Source: an uncultured Bacteroidia bacterium (GTDB taxonomy: Bacteria > Bacteroidota > Bacteroidia > Bacteroidales > UBA932). From it: 64,000 nucleotides of DNA. Under the pieces are notes generated by a model, which had not been told where the DNA came from, ran no database searches, and worked only from the letters and a program-made list of their open reading frames with translations. Below, piece by piece: positions 33,802 through 43,704 of this stretch. A program made the translations under genes and the position numbers. The stretch is from NCBI GenBank assembly GCA_902774155.1, contig CACYHF010000003.1, positions 1 through 64,000 on the forward strand. The letters are read 5' to 3'. Numbering within the stretch: position 1 is the first letter of the stretch; every line of letters starts with the position of its first letter.

Positions 33802-35214
33802 TTACAGTTCAAGTAGGCGGAAATCCCGCTCCGGTACCGATAGGATCAACTCGGTTTGTTGGGTTGTAATACCCAGGTAGTCAAGTGCTTCCTGGGGAAT
33901 ATACACGTAAATGTCTGTGGAAGGGCCGAAGTTGGCCACCACCAGATAAGTGCTTTTCCCGTGGCTGCGCAGGAACGCATAATGGCGGTCCTTGTCAAAG
34001 CCGTTGACCTGGCAGTAGCCCAGGTCGAAGGTCTGGCCTTGGGCAAAAGCCGGGGTCTTGGCCAGGTTCAGGACTTCTTTGTAACGTTGGAAGACGGCCT
34101 GGTCCGGGTGCTGCAGGGCGGGTACGGTGCACCAGTCGAAGATGGAGGTGCGCCCGTCGATGCCGCTGAAGCCTTCGGCCTGCATGCCCCGCTCCCCTGC
34201 CTCCTGGCCGAAATAAAGCATGAAAGGCGCGGTATTCAGCAGGGCCGATACCGCAAGGGCAGCATAGCCTCCGGCCGCGCTGCCGCAGAAGAAGTCGGAG
34301 GCCACGCGCTGCTCGTCGTGGTTCTCCAGGAAGTTGAGCATATGCGGCTGCAGCTTGTCCAGAAACTGCCAGTTCCAGGTGATGGACTCAGCGGAAGCGT
34401 TGCTGCAAGTAACCGCTCTAAGTGTATCGTACAGACCAGATTTGTCGTAAAGCAGGTCGAAGCCAACCTCTTCAATGTACATCCGGTATTTGTCTTTTTC
34501 ATAGACTTCCGCAATGAACTGGACCTGCGGGTATTCGGCCTTTACGGCGGCGATGAGCCAGCGCATAAACTGCGGCGGAACCAGCTCTACCATATCGCAG
34601 CGGAAGCCGTCCACGCCCTTTGCGGCCCAGAACAGCACGATGTCCCGCATCTTGTCCCAGGTGGCGGTGTGGAAGTCGCAGTAATTCAGTTTGACGGTCT
34701 CGTACCAGTCATTGATGCCGGGAGCGGCGGTGAAGCAGTTGCCGGAGGCCTTGGCGGGATATTCCGTATAGCCGCCGGCTTCCACGGGCAGCTGTAGTGC
34801 CTGTCCGGGATAATAGAAGAAATCGTTCTCCGGTGACCAGTGGACGGACGTGTTATCGGCCTGGCCGAAGTTCACGTTTTCCCGGGCCACATGGTTGGGG
34901 ACAAAATCGATGATGACTTTCAGGCCCGCCTGGTGCGTGCGGTCCACCAGCGACTGGAATTCCTCCATGCGGCGGGCCGGGTTGTCGGCCAGATAAGGAT
35001 TCACATCGTAATAGTCCGTGATGGCGTAAGGGCTGCCGGCCTCCCCTTTCACCACCTTTTCTCCGCTGGATGCGCTGGCATGCCGGATTACGCCGGTATA
35101 CCAGACAGCATCGACACCGAGTCCTTTGAAATAGGTGAAGGACCCGGCGTCGACGGAGGAAAATTTACCAGCTCCCCAGAGCCTGGGGAGCATTTGGTAA
35201 ATAAGTTGTTTCAT
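33802..35214 (-). CDS. Cytoplasmic alpha-amylase family glycoside hydrolase (GH13)
   Basis: 470 residues, no signal peptide. The four GH13 regions are present: DFVPNHV (103-109), nucleophile Asp207 in GFRCDM, acid/base Glu236 in FIAEVYEK, and Asp300 in FLENHDEQRV. The N-terminal part carries the usual DYYDVNPYLA and the C-terminal all-beta domain is short. It should hydrolyse or transfer alpha-1,4-glucans inside the cell, for instance glycogen or imported maltodextrins. It starts one base after the PFK stop, joining glucan breakdown with glycolytic entry. Confidence 0.92.
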   Translation of the reverse strand: MKQLIYQMLPRLWGAGKFSSVDAGSFTYFKGLGVDAVWYTGVIRHASASSGEKVVKGEAGSPYAITDYYDVNPYLADNPARRMEEFQSLVDRTHQAGLKVIIDFVPNHVARENVNFGQADNTSVHWSPENDFFYYPGQALQLPVEAGGYTEYPAKASGNCFTAAPGINDWYETVKLNYCDFHTATWDKMRDIVLFWAAKGVDGFRCDMVELVPPQFMRWLIAAVKAEYPQVQFIAEVYEKDKYRMYIEEVGFDLLYDKSGLYDTLRAVTCSNASAESITWNWQFLDKLQPHMLNFLENHDEQRVASDFFCGSAAGGYAALAVSALLNTAPFMLYFGQEAGERGMQAEGFSGIDGRTSIFDWCTVPALQHPDQAVFQRYKEVLNLAKTPAFAQGQTFDLGYCQVNGFDKDRHYAFLRSHGKSTYLVVANFGPSTDIYVYIPQEALDYLGITTQQTELILSVPERDFRLLEL

Positions 35215-35215
35215 C

Positions 35216-36445
35216 TTACCAGTTCAAGATTTTCTTGAAGTCGTAGTCCGCGGGGTTGGGGACGATCTTCTGGGCGGCTTCGTAGTCGGCCGGGGTGATG
35301 AAGTGGCAGATGTGATTGAAGTAATTCTGGGCGGTGCCGCCGTCGATGGCCACGCGGCGCGGAGGAATCTTGCCCTCTGCGTTCTGCAGGTCTTTCAGGT
35401 ACAGCGGATGGGCGGTGCCGAAGGCATCCACATACACCATGCAGCCGGTCTCTCCCTTGGCGAAGAGTTCGTAGGCTCCCATGGCCAGTTCCGTGCAGTA
35501 AGTGAGGTCATAGGCGATGGGATCCTGGCAGCGGACATCGTAGCCGATCTCCACGGGACGGGTCTTCACCTTGAGGCCGATCTTCTTGAATTCCTTCTCC
35601 AGGATGTCGTTGAACAGGACGGCCTTGGAAATCTTGCCAAGCTCCGGATGGCCGTGCTCATCATAAGTCATAGAGACGCCGGCGTCCTTGATTTCCTGGG
35701 GATCCAGATCGTGGAAGACACCTTCGGCCACTACAACGGTGCCGTAAGGGATGCCCAGCAGTTTGCGCTTGATGATGCAGCTGAGGGCCAGCTTCACAAT
35801 CTTGTCCAGGGTGATGGGGGTCTTGTCGAACATCTCGGGGATGATGGTCATGGGGCAATGCGTAGCCTCGCCGATACCCAGGGCCAGGTGACCGGCGCTG
35901 CGGCCCATAGCGCTGATGATGAGCCAGTTGCCGCTGGTGCGGGCATCTTCATACACGGTGCGGGCCAGGTGGGCACCCTCGTCCTTGGCGCTGTTGAAGC
36001 CGAAGGTGGGAGTGTTCTGCGGCAGCGGGAGGTCGTTGTCGATGGTCTTGGGAACGTGGATGTTGTGGATGGGATACTGCTTGGCTTCCAGGAACTTGGC
36101 AATGCGGTTGGCCGTGGAGGCGGTGTCGTCACCGCCAACAGTAACCAGGAGCTTGATGTTATTGTCCTGGAACAGGCTCAGGTTGAAGTTGTCCTCGAAA
36201 TCCTTGTCGGTGGGTTTGAAACGGCTCATCTGCAGGTAGCTGCCGCCCCGGTTGAAATAGGCATCGGCCTTGAAGAAATCGATTTCTTCGGTGCGCGGAG
36301 CCTTGCTGAACAGGCCGCTGTAACCGCCATGCAGGCCGATTACACGGTAACCATTGCTGAGGAACGTTTTGGCAACAGACATCACGACGGTGTTCATGCC
36401 CGGAGCCGGGCCGCCGCCACAAAGGATAATGATGGAATCTTTCAT
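35216..36445 (-). CDS. Diphosphate-dependent 6-phosphofructokinase
   Basis: 409-residue PfkA-family enzyme. The donor-site motif is GGDD (104-107) where ATP enzymes have GGDG, and the catalytic region reads PKTIDND (132-138) with Lys instead of Gly. Both changes mark the pyrophosphate-using type (EC 2.7.1.90), which is reversible. The substrate motif MGRSAGHLAL is intact. It is first in an operon with a GH13 enzyme and an FMN-binding protein, fitting an energy-saving glucan-to-fructose-1,6-bisphosphate route. A -7 box is at 36489-36482. Confidence 0.92.
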   Translation of the reverse strand: MKDSIIILCGGGPAPGMNTVVMSVAKTFLSNGYRVIGLHGGYSGLFSKAPRTEEIDFFKADAYFNRGGSYLQMSRFKPTDKDFEDNFNLSLFQDNNIKLLVTVGGDDTASTANRIAKFLEAKQYPIHNIHVPKTIDNDLPLPQNTPTFGFNSAKDEGAHLARTVYEDARTSGNWLIISAMGRSAGHLALGIGEATHCPMTIIPEMFDKTPITLDKIVKLALSCIIKRKLLGIPYGTVVVAEGVFHDLDPQEIKDAGVSMTYDEHGHPELGKISKAVLFNDILEKEFKKIGLKVKTRPVEIGYDVRCQDPIAYDLTYCTELAMGAYELFAKGETGCMVYVDAFGTAHPLYLKDLQNAEGKIPPRRVAIDGGTAQNYFNHICHFITPADYEAAQKIVPNPADYDFKKILNW

Positions 36446-36481
36446 ATTGGGTTAATGATTATTAAGTTTCACTTAATCGTA

Positions 36482-36489
36482 CAAATATA
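36482..36489 (-). promoter_or_regulatory. -7 box of the PFK operon
   Basis: TATATTTG on the minus strand, predicted start near 36476, leader of about 30 bases. It lies 9 bases past the stop codon of the small YolD-like gene. Confidence 0.55.
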
Positions 36490-36498
36490 GCGAAAAAT

Positions 36499-36666
36499 CT
36501 AGTATTCCTCTTCGTTTTTCTGCCTATTTTCATCAATCACGTCCTCATAACCCTTGAGAGCGGCAAAAGGCGCGAACTGGGCGGCACGGTCCAGCCGGGC
36601 CATGCGCGGGTGTTTGCGGGAGGTGGGATGCTCCAGGTGGATGATATCGTCGTACGGGGTTTTCAT
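36499..36666 (-). CDS. 55-residue YolD-like protein coupled to the Y-family polymerase
   Basis: Small ORF of 55 codons, ATG at 36666 to TAG at 36499-36501. The product begins MKTPYDDIIHLEHPTSRKHP and continues with DRAAQFAPFAALKGYEDVID. It fits the short YolD-like proteins that accompany UmuC/UvrX-type polymerases in Firmicutes (PYDDIIHL, DRAAQF-x-PFAAL-x-GY pattern). Its start overlaps the polymerase stop through ATGA, so it is translated after the polymerase. A role as a polymerase partner or damage-response accessory is inferred from context. It is short enough to be missed by usual length cut-offs. Confidence 0.85.
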   Translation of the reverse strand: MKTPYDDIIHLEHPTSRKHPRMARLDRAAQFAPFAALKGYEDVIDENRQKNEEEY

Positions 36667-38033
36667 TCGTGGTGTCCTCCTATCTGTTGGTTGCGTTCCC
36701 GGGTGGTGGCGCCTTCCTCGAAATTCATACCTTTCAGGATGGCGTTCTTGCCGAATTTCTTCCGGATCTCCAGGATCACTTCCTGCTGTTTCCGCTCCCG
36801 GGAGGTGTCTGGAAGTTCCTCGAAAAGATTGAGCTGACAGCCTTCGGCATCCTCCTCTTTCACTACTTTAGATGCTACCACATAAATTCTTCTGACAGAG
36901 AGATTCCTGTTGACTATCTTATCAAAGAGTTCCATCATGTTTTTCAGCAGGATGGAGGTGGCCGATGTAGGGAAAGGCAGGTTCACGCTGCCGTGGGCCG
37001 GCTTGGGTGTGGGACGCCCGTACCAGTCCTGCACCATAGGGCCTCCGTTCCCCTTCCCTGCCTCGTAACCCACGTGCAAAACCAGCTGGGTTGTGACCAG
37101 TCTTTTCTCCACCAGATCCAGGCTCAGAAGGTCGGTCATCTCCCGCACAATCAGGCGGGCTTTCTCATATGGATAGGGCTCCTTAAGCACCTGCCCGCTG
37201 GACAGGCTGCTGGCGCTGGGCCGATAAGCCTTGATATCGGCCATGGTGCAGGGCTCCCAGCCCCAGGCGTGGTCTATCAGCAGTTCGGCGTTGACCCCGA
37301 AGAGTTTGTACAGTACATCCTCGTTGATGAGGGACATCCGGGCTACATCGCCCAGCGTGTACATACGGGCGCTTTCCAGGCGCGCCACGGTGCCGCGCCC
37401 GATGCGCCAGAAGTCCGTCAGGGGCCGATGGGTCCAGTATTTTTCCCGGTAGCTTTGCTCGGTGAGTTCGGCTATCCGCACGCCATCTTTATCGGCCTTG
37501 CTATGCTTGGCCTCAATGTCCATGGCCACCTTGGCCAGATAGAGGTTGGGGCCGATGCCTGCCGTGGCTGTGACGCCCGTTTCCTGCAGTACGTCGCGGA
37601 TCAGGCGCATGGCTAACTGGTGGGCGTCCATCCCGTACATTTCCAAGTATTCGGTGGCATCGATGAAGACTTCATCAATGGAGTACACGTGGATGTCTTC
37701 CGGGGCAATCAGACGCAGATAGATGCCGTACACCTGGCCGCTAACTTCCAGGTATTTAGCCATTTGCGGCGGGGCTGTAATGTAGTCCAGTTCCAGGCCG
37801 GGCTGCTCCTTTTTGAGCCGGGCAATCTGCTGGTTCACCTCAAACAGCCTTGGTCGGCCGGGTATGCCATAGGCCTTGAGGGCGGGAGAAACGGCCAGGC
37901 AGATGGTCTTCTCCGTGCGGGTGGGATCGGCCACCACCAGGCGGGTGGTGAGCGGATCCAGCCCCCGCGCCACGCACTCCACCGAGGCGTAGAAGGACTT
38001 CAAGTCAATGGCTATGTAAGTACGCTGGGACAC
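36663..38033 (-). CDS. Y-family DNA polymerase (UmuC/DinB-like)
   Basis: 456-residue translesion polymerase. Catalytic palm motifs are IAIDLKSFYASVE near the N-terminus (metal Asp) and YSIDEVFID; TATAGIGPNLYLAK and FWRIGRGT mark the palm and thumb, and a little-finger domain follows. The C-terminal KGMNFEEGATTRERNQQIGG is typical of the UmuC-like polymerases found with YolD in Firmicutes rather than classical DinB. The start is taken as GTG 38033, because the -7 box at 38048-38041 would exclude an in-frame ATG at 38123 and the extra 30 residues show no similarity to the family. Coupled to the small YolD-like gene. Confidence 0.88.
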   Translation of the reverse strand: MSQRTYIAIDLKSFYASVECVARGLDPLTTRLVVADPTRTEKTICLAVSPALKAYGIPGRPRLFEVNQQIARLKKEQPGLELDYITAPPQMAKYLEVSGQVYGIYLRLIAPEDIHVYSIDEVFIDATEYLEMYGMDAHQLAMRLIRDVLQETGVTATAGIGPNLYLAKVAMDIEAKHSKADKDGVRIAELTEQSYREKYWTHRPLTDFWRIGRGTVARLESARMYTLGDVARMSLINEDVLYKLFGVNAELLIDHAWGWEPCTMADIKAYRPSASSLSSGQVLKEPYPYEKARLIVREMTDLLSLDLVEKRLVTTQLVLHVGYEAGKGNGGPMVQDWYGRPTPKPAHGSVNLPFPTSATSILLKNMMELFDKIVNRNLSVRRIYVVASKVVKEEDAEGCQLNLFEELPDTSRERKQQEVILEIRKKFGKNAILKGMNFEEGATTRERNQQIGGHHE

Positions 38034-38040
38034 AGTAGCA

Positions 38041-38048
38041 CAAAAATA
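38041..38048 (-). promoter_or_regulatory. -7 box of the polymerase-YolD pair, near-leaderless
   Basis: TATTTTTG on the minus strand ends 7 bases before the GTG start. No LexA-like palindrome was recognised here. Confidence 0.45.
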
Positions 38049-38141
38049 GCGAATTTCGGTGACTTTTCCCACTCTTTTTGGAGGGGACGGGCTTTTGATT
38101 TTTTGTAAGCTACTGGTAATCATATGCTTATAAAGCAGGCG

Positions 38142-38178
38142 GTGCCAGACCCCCCTGGTTAGAGAGGGGGGGTGGCAC
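38142..38178. repeat. G/C-rich intergenic hairpin
   Basis: GTGCCA-GA-CCCCCCT (38142-38156) pairs with AGGGGGG-G-TGGCAC (38165-38178) over an 8 base loop. It lies in the 315 base gap between the divergent polymerase and ligA genes. The CAGACCCCC word resembles the repeat at 47640-47682. Nothing else but the two promoters was seen in this gap. Confidence 0.7.
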
Positions 38179-38216
38179 TGAGCTCATGGGTAAGTAATTG
38201 AATATTAGTGAATTAA

Positions 38217-40418
<2,202 letters not shown>

Positions 40419-40420
40419 GG

Positions 40421-41455
40421 ATGTTCGAGCGTTTGTGGAATAAGATGCAGGTGTTTTTCCGGTGGGTTTCCATCTGGATTACCCGCATCATACGCTTTCT
40501 CACGCACGATATCTGGCTCCTCAATGAAGAGGACTTCTCCCGCTTTAAGGGCCGTCTGGTGAAAGATGCCAAGACGGTGCTCCTGATGCTCAACACCTTC
40601 AATGACCAGAAAATCGACTACCAGATCACGGCCCTGGCCTATCGCAGTATGATGGCCGTAGTGCCGTTCATCGCCATCGGCCTGTACCTGACGGATACGG
40701 TGGGCCTGCGGGATCATTTTGCCGAAATCGTCTATGCCAACCTGGGAGAAGGCGAAGTCACGCAGATCTTGCTGAATGCGGCCGACAACATTACCAATAC
40801 GGCTGAAACCGGCCTCTTCGGCTTCATTTCCATGGCCTCCTTCATCTGGATTGTGCTATCGCTGATGCTTACCGTGAGCCGGGTGTTCAACAACGTGTGG
40901 AAGGTGGAACGAGTGAATCAGCGGCTGCGCACCTTCGGCATCATCGTGGGCATCACCCTGTTGTCGCCCTTTGTGATCATGCTGTTCTTCTCCGGCTCGG
41001 TGCTTTATTCCAATGCGCTGAGCTTCCTGTTCCCGGACAGTACTTTCCTGGCCGGCCATATCCGGAGCTTCCTTACCTGGTTGGTGTTCGCCGCTACCAC
41101 CGTATTTGTGCTCCATATTATGTATCGCTATATCCCGGATACCAAAGTCCATTCCCGCTATTCGCTGAAGGCAGCACTGATAGCGGGTCTCATTTTTACC
41201 GGGGTGCAGTACCTGTACCTGGAAACGCAGTTGATGGTGGCCAAGCAGAGCGCCATATACGGGGTGTTCGCCGCCGTTCCCCTGTTTATGATCTGGCTGA
41301 ATATGGGATGGAGTATCGTCCTTTACGGGGCGGAACTCTCCTATGCCTTCCAGAATGTAGACCAGCATAGCACTACGGTGGAGATGCTGGATGAGATGAA
41401 TGCCGATGCCGTCCGTGCCCGCAAGGAACGGCGCAAAAAAAGTATTAAACTATGA
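40421..41455 (+). CDS. YihY/BrkB family membrane protein
   Basis: 344-residue inner-membrane protein with six predicted spans and the family motifs ALAYRSMMAVVPFIAIGLYL (start of the domain) and WLNMGWSIVLYGAELSYAF near the end. The extended N-terminal region is basic (RLWNKMQVFFRWV). Family function is debated (once called RNase BN; transport or lipid roles are proposed). Starts 2 bases after ligA and overlaps the relA/spoT start by 4 bases. Confidence 0.88.
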   Translation: MFERLWNKMQVFFRWVSIWITRIIRFLTHDIWLLNEEDFSRFKGRLVKDAKTVLLMLNTFNDQKIDYQITALAYRSMMAVVPFIAIGLYLTDTVGLRDHFAEIVYANLGEGEVTQILLNAADNITNTAETGLFGFISMASFIWIVLSLMLTVSRVFNNVWKVERVNQRLRTFGIIVGITLLSPFVIMLFFSGSVLYSNALSFLFPDSTFLAGHIRSFLTWLVFAATTVFVLHIMYRYIPDTKVHSRYSLKAALIAGLIFTGVQYLYLETQLMVAKQSAIYGVFAAVPLFMIWLNMGWSIVLYGAELSYAFQNVDQHSTTVEMLDEMNADAVRARKERRKKSIKL

Positions 41456-43704
41456 GTTTCTCCGAGTTTACCCAGAAAGATTACGACCTGATAGCCCACG
41501 ACTATGAGCTGTTGCGTCTGTCGGCCGAAAAACGCTGCGCCAATGCAGAAGAGATGGAGGTGATACGGCGGACCTTTGAGTTCGCCAACGATGCACATCG
41601 CAATGTCCGGCGCCGCAGCGGAGAGCCCTATATGCTGCACCCCATTGCCGTGGCGCGCATCGTGGTGGACGATATCGGCCTGGGATACAAGTCCATTGCT
41701 GCCGCGCTGTTGCACGATGTGGTGGAAGACACGGATTATACCGTGGAAGACATCCGCGAACGTTTCGGCGACAAGATCGCCTCGCTGGTGGACGGTCTCA
41801 CCAAGATCAAGAACGTGCTGGACAATGAGCAGAAGACCCACGGCACGGACATTTCCCAGCAGAGCCTGCAGGCCGAGAATTTCAAGCGCATCCTCCTCAC
41901 CCTGAACGACGACGTTCGCGTGGTCCTCATCAAACTGGCCGACCGCCTGCATAACTGCCGTACCATCGAGCATATGCCGGAGCACAAGCGGGACAAGATC
42001 CTGAGCGAAACCATGTTCATCTTCATCCCCCTGGCGCACCGTCTGGGCCTTTACAGCATCAAGAGCGAACTGGAGAACATCTGGCTGCGTTACAAGGAGC
42101 CCGAAGCCTATGAAGAGGTGAAGGCCCGCATCGACAAGAACATCCGCGACAAAGGGGCCGAAATGACCGCCTTCGTGGAGCCCATCGAACAGGCCCTGGA
42201 GAAAGCCGGCTTCAAGTTCGAGATCAAAAAGCGGGTGAAGACGCCCTATTCCGTGTGGCACAAGATGCAGGAGAAAAAGATCTCCTTCGAGGAAGTGTAC
42301 GACCTGTATGCCATCCGGATTATCTTCGACGCGGACCAGCAGTCCCGGGAGACGGAGCGCGACCAGTGCTACCACATCTTCTCCATCATCACGGGCATCT
42401 ACCGGTATATGCCGGAACGCCTGCGGGACTGGGTGAAGAACCCCAAGACCAACGGTTACGAGGCCCTGCACTGCACCCTGCTCAGTAATTCCGGCATCTG
42501 GGTGGAAGTGCAGATCCGCACCCGCCGTATGGACGACATCGCGGAAAAAGGTATCGCCGCGCACTGGGTATACAAGAGGAACGGTTACCTGGGCGAAGGC
42601 GACTACGAGATGGACAACTGGCTGGAGCGTATCAAGGACATCCTGGTGAACCCGGATGTGAACGCCCTGGAACTGCTGGACATCATCCACAAAGACTTGA
42701 TATCGGCCGATATCTATGTGTTCACGCCTATGGGCGAACAGCGCAGCATCCAGAAAGGCGCCACCGCCCTGGACTTCGCCTATCTGATCCATACGGAAGT
42801 GGGCCACAAGGCCATTGCGGCCAAGGTGAACCAGCGTCTGGTGAAACTGAGCCAGGTGCTCAACACCGGCGACAAAGTGGAGATCATCACGGCCGAGGAT
42901 GCCAAGCCCCAGCCGGAGTGGCTGCAGTTCCTGACCACCCGCCGGGCCCGCACCCTGGTGACGGACTACTTCAAGACGGAGCGCAAACAGACCGTGGACT
43001 TTGGCCGGAAAACCTTGGAGAATACCCTCACCGGAATGGGCCTCGAGATGGACGAGAAGAATCTCCAGCGCCTGGAGGTCTCGTATGGGGTGGAGAACCG
43101 CGAGGAGCTCTTCTATGGAATCGGCCTGGGTACGCTGAGCCTGGAGCATGTGGGCGAAGCCCTCAAGCGCAACTCCGGCAGCCGTCTGTCCTGGCTCCGG
43201 AAGATGCTGCGCCTGGAAGAAAAAGGGCAGGAACCGGAGCGCACGGGAACGGAAATCATTATCGGCGGCACCGGTCCGGGTGCATCCCGTTTCTCCATTG
43301 CCAGCTGCTGCAATCCCATTCCCGGAGACCCTGTCATCGGCTTCAAGGCCCCTGACGGTATGGTTACCGTACACAAGAAAGCCTGCCAGGTGGCCGAAAG
43401 CATCGCCGCGATGCACGGCGACTGGGTGGTGGTTCCCAAGTGGCAGGAACAGGCGAAGGACACCTCTTTCCTGGTCCGCGTTACCCTGAAGGGCATTGAC
43501 CGGGTGGGGATGCTCAACGAGATTTCCCACTATGTCTCCTTGGTGATGGGCGTGAATATGCGCAGGCTCACTTTGTCGGCCGAAGGAGGACTCTTCGAGG
43601 GCTATATAGACCTGTATGTGAACTCGCGCGAGACCCTGGACAAGATGATTAAAGACCTGACAGCCATCGAAGGCATAGAACATGTAAGCCGAAGCGAGTT
43701 ATGA
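41452..43704 (+). CDS. Bifunctional (p)ppGpp synthetase/hydrolase (RelA/SpoT, Rsh)
   Basis: 750 residues, long Rsh type. The N-terminal HD hydrolase has HDVVEDT (88-94) and LADRLHNCRTI, the synthetase domain follows (KKRVKTPYSVWHKM, YDLYAIRIIFD, GYEALHCTLL), then TGS (about 420-480, IYVFTPMGEQ), a helical and Zn-finger-like region with SIASCCNPIPGD, and ACT (about 675-750). Because both catalytic motif sets are intact it should make and degrade the alarmone. Tightly coupled to yihY and the Ig-like lipoprotein gene by 4-base overlaps. Confidence 0.95.
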   Translation: MSFSEFTQKDYDLIAHDYELLRLSAEKRCANAEEMEVIRRTFEFANDAHRNVRRRSGEPYMLHPIAVARIVVDDIGLGYKSIAAALLHDVVEDTDYTVEDIRERFGDKIASLVDGLTKIKNVLDNEQKTHGTDISQQSLQAENFKRILLTLNDDVRVVLIKLADRLHNCRTIEHMPEHKRDKILSETMFIFIPLAHRLGLYSIKSELENIWLRYKEPEAYEEVKARIDKNIRDKGAEMTAFVEPIEQALEKAGFKFEIKKRVKTPYSVWHKMQEKKISFEEVYDLYAIRIIFDADQQSRETERDQCYHIFSIITGIYRYMPERLRDWVKNPKTNGYEALHCTLLSNSGIWVEVQIRTRRMDDIAEKGIAAHWVYKRNGYLGEGDYEMDNWLERIKDILVNPDVNALELLDIIHKDLISADIYVFTPMGEQRSIQKGATALDFAYLIHTEVGHKAIAAKVNQRLVKLSQVLNTGDKVEIITAEDAKPQPEWLQFLTTRRARTLVTDYFKTERKQTVDFGRKTLENTLTGMGLEMDEKNLQRLEVSYGVENREELFYGIGLGTLSLEHVGEALKRNSGSRLSWLRKMLRLEEKGQEPERTGTEIIIGGTGPGASRFSIASCCNPIPGDPVIGFKAPDGMVTVHKKACQVAESIAAMHGDWVVVPKWQEQAKDTSFLVRVTLKGIDRVGMLNEISHYVSLVMGVNMRRLTLSAEGGLFEGYIDLYVNSRETLDKMIKDLTAIEGIEHVSRSEL

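Noticed and set aside
41341..43683. A 780-codon open frame antisense to relA/spoT.
   Set aside because: Same codon mirror effect; no recognisable domain, no promoter and overlap with a fully convincing gene.
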